A stretch of 64,000 bases of DNA, taken from positions 1,426,001 to 1,490,000 of the forward strand of contig JAPZLL010000006.1 of NCBI GenBank assembly GCA_036250225.1, written 5' to 3'. The position numbers and the translations under genes are program-made. Positions within the stretch are counted from its first letter, which is position 1. Every line of letters begins with the position of its first letter. Below the pieces are notes generated by a model, which saw only the letters and a list, made by a program, of their open reading frames with translations, had not been told where the DNA came from and made no database searches. Positions 23,424-35,115 of this stretch are shown in pieces. The stretch is from Cercophora sp. LCS_1 (taxonomy: Eukaryota > Ascomycota > Sordariomycetes > Sordariales > Lasiosphaeriaceae).

Positions 23424-24828
23424 CAGCTCTCTCCGGTCAAATAGTCGGCCTGGCGTCACTAACGCAGCGAGGGGGACATACAGCTTTAATGAGCGACTTT
23501 TGCTTTGTCATAGATGGGGGACGGAATAGGGTTCGACCCAACTCGCTTGGGCAGACGTCGGGGGTAATTATTTAGGGGCGTTGGAGCGGGGGCATAGGAC
23601 CAAGGATGGTCGGCAGCTACTCTCTTGACTTGGAGGTCCAAGGGGCATGAAGCGGTTTTTTTTGTTCTCATTTCATCCTTTGGGGCTCTTCAATTTGGAG
23701 TAGGCGCAGGGCTTCGAGGATCGTCGTTTCCATTCGGATTACGCCATCGGGTGGCGGGGCAGGGCGGCTCGGTGATATTGTTAAGGTACCTGCAGGAAAG
23801 CGAATTGGTTTATGCGGGACTCTTTCGGCGTGTTGCTTGGGAGCAAGGAGAGGGAAGTTTCACGGATGGGAGAAACATGTATTGCACAAGTATCTTACTA
23901 CCGTATACCGCTAGTGGGTGAAGTGAGGATTCACGGCCCGGGGAGAGTGAGGGACAAGCGGATATGGCAAGATATACCGAGTGTCGTTCGACTAGAAGTA
24001 CCTTCTCAGAGGTCCAGAACTGTTCGTGTGCGCGTGTGTGACGTGGTTGTTGTGCGCTGGAAGGTAGCGAGACAGTCGTTGTGGTTACGCAATGCTGTCG
24101 TGAGACCAGACTCAGCGGGAGCGGGTGCAACATGTAACCCGATATCGGTTGGTGTTGTCTCTTGTTGTGCCATCCTCGTTTGACCTCGGGGCGGCCGATC
24201 AAACTGCTCGATCTAGGCCTGACAGGTATGCATCAAATGAAGACAGCCAACTCGGATCTTTTGAGAATAAAAACGCGAGGACGTATATGCAAAGGCCGTT
24301 CCCAGCTTCATTTCATACATACAGACGTCAAGCACAAAGCTTGCTAGGTAACACAGCGCACTCTCTGTGCACAAGACAAGATAGACATTATCCAACTCTC
24401 GCTTCTGGTTCTGATTCTGATTCTGATATCATCATCCCGTAGGGGAGACACATCCATGGAAGAATCAGAATCCTCCTCGGCAAGACATGACCACGACACA
24501 GTTTCGACCGTTCCGTTTTTTTTCATGACATGACATAATGGCGCTCCGGTCTCTTCTAGTTGTCGTAGGTGAGAAGAGAAGAGGCTCAAGATTCATCAGA
24601 TTTTTCCGGCCGTTGAGATTCATTTCTCGTCTTCGTTTCCCAAGAAAGAAACAGCACGTATTTCCCACCCTATGTCCATCACCATACTCCATCCATTCCA
24701 TTTCATTCCTTCCCGAAACTGAGCCGTACCGTACCGAACCGAACCGAACCCTGTGAAGCAAAAAACAATCCGGTCAAGCAAAAAGCAGAAAGGTCGTGAA
24801 ATTCATTCATCAAGGGCCATTCGAAAGT
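23424..24828. other. Convergent intergenic spacer
   Basis: The 1.4 kb between the 3' ends of the SPT23/MGA2-like gene (+) and the SR-rich hypothetical gene (-). It has small simple repeats: TCTGAT units near 24408-24428 and CCGTA/CCGAA units near 24724-24750. No supported gene. Confidence 0.5.
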
Positions 24829-25990
24829 TCACCAAATCGGAGCAACGTTCTCCACCTCCTCGCCGAGTCCGGAGTCTCGGGATCCGCCCATCTTGGCATC
24901 TTGCTTACCGCCAAACTCGGCAGGGATGGGTGGGACACCTGGGATCCCGCGGTTGAGATTGGGAACTACCTTGAGCGGTTCGCCGACCGGGCGTCGGCGC
25001 AGCGGGTAGTGGAAGCTCGGCGGGGCGAGGGCCGTGGTCGGTCGTTCCATCGACTGGCGCACCGGCGAGGGAGGCGGCGAGTCAACCAGCATGGCGTCGT
25101 CCACCGGCGGGGGTGAGAACACGGGGGCTGCGGCGCCCACGGGGTTCATGTTGAGTGGTGACGGCGTGATGTCGCGGCGGGCTGGGGTGCGCGGGCGGGA
25201 GCGGGGACGGGAGCGGGAACGGGAGCGGGAACGGACTCGCATGCGTGGGCCGCTGAGCGTGCCGCGGCCGCGGGGCTTGGTGAGCTTGGCCGGGGGCGGA
25301 GCGACAAAGGACGAGTTGGACGAGGTTGAGGGGCGTGGCTTGAAGGGGTTGATGGTGAAGAGATTGGTGGTTGGGGCCGCTGGGGGGTTGGGCACTTCGG
25401 TTGAGAGGCGCGAGGCGGTGCGGCGGAGCTTCTTGACGAGTTTCCGGGCGCCCGTCTCGGTCGTTGTGGTTTCGGGCTCGCGGTCTGCGCTGCGCTTGAT
25501 GCCGCGCTGGGGCGAGTTTGCAAAGGGGTTGTCGCTGGTTGTGGGGCGGCGAGGAGGCGCTACGGAGCTGGGGAGCTCAGCTGGGTTGGTGGAAGAGTAG
25601 GGGACAGCCGAGAAGCCGAGAGGTTCTGTTTGTCGGGCGGAGATATGATTTGCAAAGGACTGCTTCGAAGGCGGAGGAGGGCCCATGGCGGTTGACGGAC
25701 GGCCGCCGTCGTTGGACACGGTTGTCCGGAGCGGGTGCCGGGTGCCGTGGATGACGTGCGACTCGAAGAAGCCTGATGCCATGAGGTTCTTATAGCTCTG
25801 CATCACCTCCTCCCGAGTCGGATATGCCATCGGTGTGCCATTGTCGGTCGGCCCCTCAGCGGGTATTGTTGTGGCCGCCTTGTTGTTCTCGTGGAAATTT
25901 ACCGAAGACCGTGATCTCGTCAAATGAAGCTTTTCCCAGACTCCATCCCAGAATCTTCCCTTGCGCGACTGCTCCGGCTTCTGGCTGCCC

Positions 25991-26023
<33 letters not shown>

Positions 26024-26230
26024 GACTGATTGTGACGGTAGTGTCCGGCGCTGCTGACCGGTCGCAGGTGCCGGTGACGGTCAGCATCGTAAAATTGCTG
26101 CTCGTAGGCGGCCAACTCGTTCGGGCCCAGAAAGTTGGGCGGCGGAGCGGCGGAGATCCTGTCGTTCATGGAGCCTTCAACAAAGCGGCTCTGGGCGGCT
26201 ACTGCAGCTGCGCGCGACGGCGCTGTCGAT

Positions 26231-26261
<31 letters not shown>

Positions 26262-26295
26262 CAGGCCATGGCATTCTCCGCCCGCGAGAAGCCAT
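24829..26295 (-). CDS. Poly-Q, Arg/Ser-repeat hypothetical protein
   Basis: Single exon, 488 aa, ATG at 26295. It begins MASRGRRMPWPE followed by a run of 9 Gln, then a second run of 9 Gln near residue 92, both coded largely by CAG. A short conserved-looking block follows (KGRFWDGVWEKLHLTRSRSS; PTREEVMQSYKNLMASGFFE). Then come a Pro/Ser-rich region, a basic stretch (ARKLVKKLRRTASR), an RS-repeat segment (MRVRSRSRSRSRPRSRPRTP) and an acidic Pro-rich tail ending EEVENVAPIW. The composition suggests a nuclear, largely disordered, possibly RNA-associated protein. Similar fungal proteins have been labelled nuclear RNA-binding, but I see no RRM, KH or zinc finger. The continuous open frame and conserved-looking blocks argue that it is real. 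Confidence 0.7.
25993..26022. repeat. CTG/CAG trinucleotide repeat (second poly-Q tract)
   Basis: About nine CTG units on the plus strand code for the second Gln run of the minus-strand gene at 24829-26295. Confidence 0.85.
26233..26262. repeat. CTG/CAG trinucleotide repeat (first poly-Q tract)
   Basis: About nine to ten CTG units on the plus strand code for the N-terminal Gln run of the same gene. Confidence 0.85.
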
Positions 26296-27304
26296 GATGT
26301 CAAGTGCATTGAGATGCGATGATCGTCCTATGCGCCGTTGAATTGCCCGCTGTTGAGCAGAGTGCGCAGCGAGAACTAAGGTTTGGTCGTCGGTTGTTGA
26401 GCCGTGCTTTGTTTACCTCTTTTCCCCACCAAAATTGAGGCCGGGACCTCGGACAGCAATGCGCCCGACGTTGCCAAAATCCCCACGGTGGGAGGATCAG
26501 AAGCCAGGAAGTTCAGTGCTGAAAGCTGGTCCTGGGAGAGTTTTTGACGGCCAGGAACACGCAGGAAGGGTGCAGGAAAAGTGCAATGCGATTGTTTGGG
26601 TGCAGCGGTGGGATAAGGGGAAGCGGGGAGCCGTTGATTGCAACCAAACGCGGTGACGCGACCCAGCAACCAGCAACTCTGGCACCCACGCCTGAACACC
26701 GAGCGCGCAGCTCGCTTAGCGACCAGTCCCAGCCAATGGTTTGCTGAACTCGGCCCTCAACGAACTCCTGTCACTTTACTTCACAACCTGGAAGACACCA
26801 CACGCACACACGGAAGCACTCTAAATCACAGTTGCACATCACAGTTGCATCGAACCAGTTATGAACCCATCGAAATCAAATCAATTGTTAGACCATCTGC
26901 ACTAACCACACAGATCCGTGTCCCAGAGATATATCAGCAAGTACCATTCCTTCCAGCAATCTTGCCTTCGGCATCTGCCATCCGAATGCCGCGCAAAAAC
27001 AACGGCGTCAACGCATCTACAAAACCAAGGAAACAAGCAGTGGTGTGCTCTTTTGCCGACATGGTCGAGAAAGAAGAGGAGGAGAAGAGACCAAGGAAAT
27101 GACAAGACGTGTTAAAGAACGTGACTGTCCGGACTGGCTCCGAACCCCCAACAAACGCCCGACAACACCAGGGCATCATCATAGGTATATACAAGATCCA
27201 GACTGATATCAAGACATACAACGTATCAAGCATGATCTGACGGGGCAGATCGGCCGCCAACTCCCAACTCCCGCTCGCTAAAAGCAGCATGCAGTCTCAC
27301 CATC
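26296..27304. other. Intergenic, 3' of veA
   Basis: The 1.0 kb between the start of the poly-Q gene and the stop codon of veA, both on the minus strand. A 154-codon plus-strand frame (26638-27102) lacks any feature of a gene. Confidence 0.5.
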
Positions 27305-29005
27305 TTATGTTTCTTCGGGGGCCGCCCGGTATCTGACCTCTCCGCCTGCGCGCTTGTATTGGAAGATGTGGGCGTTGTCTTCAACACGGCCCTGATCGCG
27401 AGCACCGTCCTGGAAACGAGCCTGCTCAGGCGGCCTGAAAGATTCACCGTGTGCCCGCTTGGTGCCGGCGTACTGAGTCAGTTGCGGTCGACTGAACCCT
27501 GCGCTTGATGGCCCATTGAGAATGCTGGATCGCGACATGGCTGTTGTCGGGCTGGGGCTTGACATGGATGTGTGCGCTGGCATTTCCATCTGAAGCGGCG
27601 GTAGAGAAAGCTTTTGCGCAGCATACGGCGGCTGCTGTGGGGCGATCATCAAGGGAGGGAGCGTGAGACTTCCAGCAGGCCCTCGCGGCTCGTGCAAGCT
27701 GTCACGGCGCGGTTGCGCTAGAGGCTGGGGAGCATAGGACTGCACTGGAGTCCGTTCTGTGTACGGCTGGTACTGTGGCTGCTGCGGCTGCTGCTGTTGA
27801 GGAGGCGGCGGGGGTGGAAGTGTCGGGGTAGAATAAGGGTTCTGACTGGAATACCCGCTGTTCTGGCTTGGCGGGTAGACTGGCGAGGCAGGAACAGAAG
27901 GCGCCTGAGCAAAGGCTGCGGGCTGCGCAAAGCCTTGAGAGCTCGAGTTTCCACCAAGGAAGCCAAGATGACCGCCGGCGGAGGGAGGCGGTGGTGCATA
28001 CTGAGGCGAATATTCGGCGGCAATCGAGGGTCGGCGTTGAGGATCGTTGTTGTACGGGACTCGCTCCTGGCTCCCGCTCATGGAGCGGTGCCGATAGGCG
28101 TCGGCGCGGGTGTCAGGCGTCGCTGTCCGTCTCCTCCTCGCGTACTCGTCCTCGGGGTTCTCATACGATTCTCCTCCACCACCGCCGCCGCCACCACCCT
28201 TTCCATCGCGGCGTCTCATCCTGACATCACGGCGAATGCGGACACGGCAACCCTGCTCCGCAACGACCCGGCTGAGGGCAGTGCTTTCAGTCAGGCCAGG
28301 AAACTTCTTAGCGCTGTAGACAACGAAATCCTGCGACTTCACTTCCATCCTGAAATCAAACGAACCGCCGGTCGCGGGCGTGTAGTCGGGGGTGACAGGC
28401 TTCGATTCAGCAGAGTCGATATCCTTGTCGGCCTCCTCCTTGGTCTCTTCGTAGAGGTTGAACGTCAGTCGATAGCGACCCTCGTGTCGCACAGAAAGAT
28501 CGGGGAACAAAAAGTATCCGGCCTCCTGAGGGCGGTCGAGATAAGCCATGCCCGACACTGGCATTCCGGTCAGCACTGGCGGGCTGTTGGCAGCAGGCGT
28601 CTGCACACGGCCATGGGCCATGACACGAGCGTGCTCCAGGGTGGCGTAAAGGAAGAAGTTGGCATTGTAGATGAAGGTGATGTCCTTGGACTGAGCCCGC
28701 TCCCAGTTGTCACCCTCGTAGATGCGAAGCTCCACGACGGGCGGCGGGTCCACAGGGCGACGATCAGCCGACGCTGCGACAAGTCAGTCATGTCCAGGGC
28801 ATTTCGCAGACTGCTACGACGACTCACACTTGGGGCCAGAGCCGCATGCTCGAGCGCGTTCGGGTTGTTGGATGACCTTGAGGCAATACCAGAGCATCCG
28901 ATTGCCCTTGGTCCTCCGGCTCACGATATGAGGAGGGTTGATCTCGCCATCGTGAGCGGCGATGGCGGGAATGTGAGAAGAGGCAGCGAGGACGGGGGCT
29001 CCCAT
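27305..29005 (-). CDS. veA: Velvet-family regulator VeA
   Basis: Two exons, 29005-28828 and 28773-27305, joined by a 54-nt intron splitting the codon in GPK-S-SADRRP; 548 aa. The velvet domain starts with LKVIQQPERARACGSGPK and continues SADRRPVDPPPVVELRIYEGDN, then NFFLYATLEHARVM, GYFLFPDLSVRHEGRYRLTFNLYEE and FVVYSAKKFPGLTESTALSRVVAEQGCRVRIRRDVRMRRRD. After a Gly9 run the C-terminal half is Pro/Gln-rich, ending with the conserved-looking QYKRAGGEVRYRAAPEET. VeA is the light-dependent scaffold that joins VelB and LaeA to couple development with secondary metabolism, shuttling between cytoplasm and nucleus. The start is uncertain: the frame stays open for about 80 nt upstream of 29005 with no ATG before a stop, so a further 5' exon may exist. 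The upstream leader has a good donor (ACAgtgagt near 29292). Confidence 0.93.
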
Positions 29006-32000
29006 CCTTGCTTCAATCGCCGCGTCGTCGACACGGTCGCTGTCTTCAAACTGAACGGTTGTAGCGACGCGAGGCGTTCGTTCGATAACGGCGAACTACC
29101 GCTGCGATATCCAACGGCCCTATGACTAGACGATCCAGAGCGTCAGCATCAATCCGCGTTCAGGCAGCGTGGTCGTAAACTCTAGCCGGCAACTGCTTCA
29201 ATCCGGACGCAAGACCAAACGATGCAGCGATGTGGTATGGATGATAGCACGCGTGTGAGGTGATGGTGTAAGAAGGGCAGGTCGCCACTCACTGTCCAGA
29301 GTCGGCGGGGCCGGGAGACAAAGACCAGACGACGAGACAAAGTCGACTGTGCCGCTGCGTCGGGACCGAGTATGGTGGAGATGCACAGCTCGACAAGACA
29401 ATGGCGATGCTTGTCGTCCTCGAGGGCGCTGTGCGAGTGTGTCCCGGTCGGGAGGCAGAAAGGGGATGATAGGAGACGTGGAGGAGGGAAAACGGGGTTT
29501 TGGGAGTGCGACGGCGCAGATTGACGGAGGGATTGGCAGTCGGAGGGGGGCGTGGCAGCTTGGATGGGCGTTCAGGATGGCTGGGAGGGACCCCCCAAAG
29601 GTTCCAGAAACCAGAGTGACGGGTAGCTGAGCTGCTCTTGGTCGGGGTCCGCTGCTATTGGGCGCCCCCAGGCCTTAGCGTTGGCCCGTTCGTCTCAGCC
29701 AAAATAACTCGCACCCAGCTCTGGAGCACCGCCGCCGGGGTGCTGGGTTGAACCAAAGCCACTTGTGTGGTGTACCGGCGTCAGTGTCGTGTCGCTCGAC
29801 CTGTGTGCTGCCTGCTTCTGTTTCTCCTGCACCAAACTGACGATGCTTTCACGTTGCAGAAAGAGCCCAGCAGTCGTCAAGTCGCGGCAAGACGGAAATG
29901 CAAATGTCGGAGGGCCGCTCTCGATTGGGGCGAAGGCGACCAACGACTGGAAATGAGGAGCGGGAATGTTGCGTCTGGAGTGGAGGCCCCACCACAAAGT
30001 CGCTTGGCTGGTACCATGCATTCTAGCTACAGTCCAGGTCACGTCCTCGGCACTGTGCGGCCACGGAGCGACGCTCCCGGCGCGCGAGCCACCTGCGCGT
30101 CAGACCAGCGGTCCAGCAATCAAGGCGTCGCCAGCACCCTGGAACCCCATGGCGTCGCACAGTACGAACCCAACCACACTAACAGCCCGCAGCTTCCTCT
30201 ACGGGACCAACGATGCTCCCGCACGAGCCCGCCCGCGCCTTGGTTGGTCAGATGGTGGCCTGCTTCTTTGCTCTTTCCAGGGTTCAGGTTCTGCCGCGTC
30301 CACCAATCACACCACCAACGTTCACGAGTCCGGTTCGCGGCTTCCTTCCCACCACTTTCAGATTGGCACTGGCCGCCACTCTCTCCCTCCCTGTCGCCCG
30401 CCCACGCACCCACGCCCGCCCGCCCGCCTGCAGGTCCAGGCCGACTGATGCGAGATCGTGATGCTGTTCGGTTTTTCAAGCGACTACGATAAATTGGCAA
30501 ACACGACCTGAGGACGTTCCGCTTGGGGCGACACATTGTGAGAACCGTGTGATGCCATTTCGGAGCCATGGGACTGGCGCCGGCGCCGGGGCTTTTATTT
30601 CTTTTGCCTCACCATCCATCCCTCTGGCCGGCTCTTGGCAGAAACACAAGGCCCGGGTTTCTCCCCTTGCAAAGAGATTGTCGTACGTGCCGAAGAACGC
30701 CCGCCCGCTGGCGAACAGGAGAATTGCCAGAAAAACCAAGTGGCCTCCCAAAACGCCATGGACAATGCCGACCCGCCAATCTCGCCATTCTGGTTCTGAG
30801 CAACGAATTCAGCCTGTGAGGTGTAAAACAAGCGATTGGCGAGAAGCTGGCAAAGCGTAAGAGTGTCAAACCGGGTCGCGATCTTGTACGGGATATCCAT
30901 GGGGTTGGACGGTGCACGATGCACAAAACCCTCTCAGCACGCACACACACAGTCCAGTTACCGCGTACTTTGGTGGTTGCTTTTGCGCGCGCAGAGGCAA
31001 AGCGCATGCCATGTGCTCCGTGTACGTTTACAGTACGCTCAATGTGACCTCCAGATCAGACGCCTCTCTCGACGATCCCAAGTTTTTCAGTTTCTATCTT
31101 CTCCCACCGACGGCGGCTCGCGTCACCGCTGGTCCATTTTTGGGACGCTTTCCACCGGTTTTCGAGGGCCGAGCGCTTGAGACGTTTAAGCGCTGGACCC
31201 AAGCACACACAGACTGGACGAGCAGACGCACCTGCAGCCAGCACAAACACGCAAGGCTTTTATTTTTGTTTCTTTTCCGTCCAACCCACGTCCTGACATG
31301 TTCTGGTTGATGGACACCAGCTTCAATTTCTGTTTCTTGACTCCAACCCACAGTGCGCGCGCGCAGACGCAGAGGGACGCTGAGATGGTTGCACTCCACT
31401 CCATCCCATCCCGCCCCAAATCCTCCCGTCTCCCTTCCACCCACGCGGGCTGGGAAGACGGGAAGCGAGAGAACAAAGGGACTCCTGGTCTGTGTGCCCT
31501 CCCTCTTCCCCCTTCTCCCGTGCATGGAAGCGCATCGGCTGTCCAAGCCGCCGACCACCGACCGCCCACCTCACCCACCAAGGGTTAGGGCTTAGGCTAT
31601 TTCAACAAAGGTCAACGTTACACCGGGAGAAGTGATATCATTCACGAAGAAACGAATTTATCCCGGGGTGCCCTCTCGAAACCGAGGTCGTTTGGGATTT
31701 GCCGCGCTTTTTGAGCTTGCCACGTGAAATACACTCCGTGATCGCCGGCTGCGATTTCTGGCACGGAGATCTCAGAACGTCTTTGTTCTAGAAGGGTGTT
31801 GACGTACCAGTGGTCTGACGAGCCTCAATCCGCTTGCTGGGCGGTAAAGTCAACCCAGAAAAAGTAGTCCTTCATCCTAGGAGTTCCTCGACATCCTCCA
31901 CAGAGGACTAGGCTCCAGCTCGAGGGCTTCCTCCTGTGACAGACCCACAACGATTGGATGTCATGGTTTTGACTGATGCGGGTGGCTGCTTGAACGCCGT

Positions 32001-32699
32001 TCAGTCTGGCGTATGGCTTGATACAGCCCCTACCGTGGACGAGCCCTGGGGATACCCTCCCGCCACCCCCAGGACAGCACTCCCCATGAAAGGCTACGCA
32101 TACTCTGGCTTCCAGGTGAAGCATTCGGAGGTCCTGAAGGTATCATCATCAACAAGATACTAGGAATGTGCAAGCCATGACCAAGATGAGCACAGCGTTA
32201 GCTAGGATCCTCAAACCCCAGCACCACAGACCCAAGAGTTCAAAAGTCAAATGGCATCATATGGCGATGCAATAAGCTTACCCATCTAGTGCTCTACGCC
32301 ATCTCCCGAGGTTCTGGTCGACGAACCGTAAGTGGTCCAGAACAGCGCTATTCAGCTCGATATCAGCCCCACTCGTCATCCGCTCACTGTCACTCTCCCC
32401 ACCACATCTGACCTGGATAAGCCATATGATGGATAATGACAGACATGTTTTACCCTAAAGCTATGTTCAGGAATGCATGTTCTCGTGTAAGTCGGGGTTG
32501 TCTCATCGATGATCCGCCAAACCGGCATGTTATTTTGGTCGTGAGAGATCAAAGAAAGGGGTGTCGGCGGGGCAACAACAACAACACCACCGCCGCCACC
32601 TCCCTACTTCACCGGCCATCAAACCAGGCAAAGACAAGCGCAACCTAGTCATACTCACGTCAAAACCCAGAAGTACGCTAGCCGTTGCGTCATCCGGGG

Positions 32700-32712
32700 A
32701 AAAAAAAAAAAA
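32700..32712. repeat. A13 homopolymer
   Basis: An uninterrupted run of about 13 A on the plus strand. Confidence 0.85.
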
Positions 32713-33440
32713 GGACCGACTCGCTTCAACGTTTTAAACTCAACAAGCCCGGCGTCCCAAGCTACCAAACCCAAATACCTGTCACCTGTCCCCAAACTTG
32801 TCCCGGCGACATGTACACGGTGCGAGACCCTAAATCCCATCGTTTTTAACCTTTTTGACGGGGGACCTAAACTTCCGGGTCCATGGGCGCAAACCAACGC
32901 TCCACCCACCTGCCTAGCGTTGCAGTGGAAAACAAAACAACCGACGGGGAGGGCAACCGATCATCTTTGTTCCTTGCTTGTGTCATCGTTTGGACAGCAC
33001 TCTGGGGTGCACTAACGCACGCATATCGCCACATTGAACACCTGTCACGTTCGACGCCAATAAACTCTCCATTCATGGGGTCGAGTCGAATCGATAAAAT
33101 CAGGCTGATAAGACGGTCAGTATGCCGTTCGTCCGTCCGTCCGAACGTTTCCATATCCCAACACACCACTCCATATTCCATATGCCAAGCAACACCCAAC
33201 GGAAAACGGCCCCCTCGCAGGGTCTCGCGGGGTCTCGGGACGTGGGACTGGACTGGACTGGATGGCTGTGTACGCGTGTGCATGGCGTCGCGTTGCGTTG
33301 CGCTCGGCATTTATTTACTCGAACGGCAACAAACCATGCCCGTCATGTCATGAGCAGCAGATGCATGTCTCGACACCAGATAACAATCCATCCATCCATC
33401 CCTTCACTAAAGATGGAGGGGGTCGGCGATTGGTGTCGCC

Positions 33441-33442
<2 letters not shown>

Positions 33443-33471
<29 letters not shown>

Positions 33472-33472
33472 C
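33443..33472. repeat. C30 homopolymer
   Basis: Thirty consecutive C on the plus strand, directly after tgtcgccgg and before tgaaaacc. Its true length is uncertain because such runs are hard to sequence. On the minus strand it is a G30 run with quadruplex potential. Confidence 0.9.
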
Positions 33473-33758
33473 TGAAAACCACTACCGTGCCGGCAGAGAT
33501 AGACGCGGGAGGCGTCGATGGATATTGACATTAACCCGCAATTTGGAATCCCTTGTGACTCGCTCGGCACAAGCTCCCCGAAGAACCTTGAGGATTTCCC
33601 TTCCATTTGGCGAATTTCTCTCCCTCTGAAACCCGGAGACAGGATGGATCATCGGCCCGGTGGTTTTTTTCCCCCTCGTCTGAATAAGCGAGAGAAAAAA
33701 AAAAAAGGGGGGGGGGCCAAGATACTTGCGTATGCGTGTGTGTAATCTGTGAGTGTGT

Positions 33759-33780
33759 GTTGTTGTTGTTGTTGTTGTTG
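33759..33780. repeat. (TTG)n microsatellite
   Basis: About seven TTG/GTT units following a short GT-rich stretch (33735-33759). Confidence 0.85.
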
Positions 33781-33829
33781 AACACAGCACATTACATTGC
33801 TGCAGGCATCCGGCCGAGAGAAAGAAAGG

Positions 33830-33851
33830 AAAAAAAAAAAAAAAAAAAAAA
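33830..33851. repeat. A22 homopolymer
   Basis: About 22 consecutive A preceded by a purine-rich gagagaaagaaagg stretch. Confidence 0.9.
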
Positions 33852-33930
33852 CGAGATTGCCGTCTTCGACAGAATCTTCGATGCATGCATGCACCCGAAA
33901 CAGATTTTAAAAGCAACATGCCGTTTATTC

Positions 33931-33955
33931 TGCTTTGCTTTGCTTTGCTTTGCTG
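33931..33955. repeat. (TTTGC)n microsatellite
   Basis: Four to five pentamer units (tgctttgctttgctttgctttgctg). Confidence 0.85.
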
Positions 33956-35115
33956 TGAGCATGATTTGAGCCATCCTTCTTTCGTTTTATGAAACCGTCA
34001 AACAACGGCAGAATTGAACGTCCACCTGGGACTCGGAACGCGCTGTGCCTCATCGGAGAATTTTGTCACCCGCCTACGGCTACAGTACGCTACAACACAC
34101 ACATAAGAGCTTGATATAGGGGGGTGGTGGGTTTACGGGTGAGATGGATTGTCAAACTGCTTACCTGATCGTGCTCGTTGGTTCGTCGGGGTCGGCGTTG
34201 AGGCCGGCTGGTGCCCAGGACGCTGGCTCGGGATCAAAGCCACCAACACCGCCCGGACGGGTAATGACAGCCACACAGCTTTTTTTTTTAGTCAACTAAT
34301 GTGCGACGTATGTGCTACGCCGCCGCGAGGAGACGTGAGATTGTGGAGGGGGTCGAGACGGATGGGCAAGAAGAGGATGGTGAATGGTATGGCGCCAATG
34401 GCTTGCAGGAATCGTATGCTGGGGGTTGATGGGAAAGAAACTATCGAGGAGACGTGGTGTGAGTTTCTGGACGGTTTTGTGCCCAAGGGGTTTGATAACC
34501 TGATGACGGCCAGGCGTAATGGACCGCTGCGAGAGAGGAGGTAGGATGCACGGGTTGCTGGTCGTCGGAGACCCCGAGCACCTGTGTTCTGTGCTCATCC
34601 ATTATCTCTTTCGTATTTGCTTTTCTGGGGCCCACTCACTTCAACAAGGCACAAAGGCGCTGGGAAACCCAGAGACAAATGTCGGATTATCGAAGGAAGG
34701 ACCAACCCTAGCCGCCCGAGTCCCCCAGTCACCGACTTGCGGACAGTTTCTATGCTATGAAGCAAGAGCAATCATGTTCTTTCCTAAATTGGTGGCCTGC
34801 ATAAAACACCTTGATGGTTTGATAACCGTTTGCTAGGTATTGTTTTTATTTTCGTATTCCATCATTAAACATTAAACTTCCTCATTACATGCTCCCCCCC
34901 TTTGTCTACAGCGAGCGTGGGTATCTTTGATGAAGCGCAACAAACCGACAACTGCAAAAAAAAAAAAAATGACTACGAGCCCCGACTATATCCCATTACC
35001 TTCCGACGGACACAATTATCGAAGCGATACCATGACTGCCACCATGACAAAATACCGGATCGTGGTCAGCTCAGAAACCGGCGCCGAGTCATAAAAGTCC
35101 ATCCTCGAAGCAAGC

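Larger units (their letters stand above)
29006..35115. other. 6.1 kb gene-poor tract, veA upstream region
   Basis: This is the longest non-coding stretch in the window. The first ~500 nt look like the veA leader (C/T-rich, with a likely intron donor near 29292). From 29.6 to 33 kb there are only chance frames. A 131-codon plus frame (34149-34544) has no recognisable domain. 32.7-34.3 kb is full of homopolymers and microsatellites (listed separately). I found no tRNA, transposase or reverse transcriptase. Confidence 0.5.

Noticed and set aside
23521..23560. tRNA-like ggttcgaccc sequence
   Set aside because: No matching acceptor, D-arm or anticodon stem could be folded around it by eye.
19262..23575. 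Single 1437-codon frame for the SPT23/MGA2-like gene
   Set aside because: The first 22 codons lie upstream of the strong 19328 ATG, and the last ~120 codons read through the terminal intron, losing the membrane helix.
27797..29125. 442-codon plus-strand frame antisense to veA
   Set aside because: Mirror frame of the VeA coding exon; VeA is unmistakable on the other strand.
33443..33472. C30 run considered as telomeric or CRISPR-like repeat
   Set aside because: It is a plain homopolymer without TTAGGG units or spacer-repeat structure.
34149..34544. 131-codon plus-strand frame
   Set aside because: Does not begin with a good ATG, no domain, lies in repeat-rich DNA.
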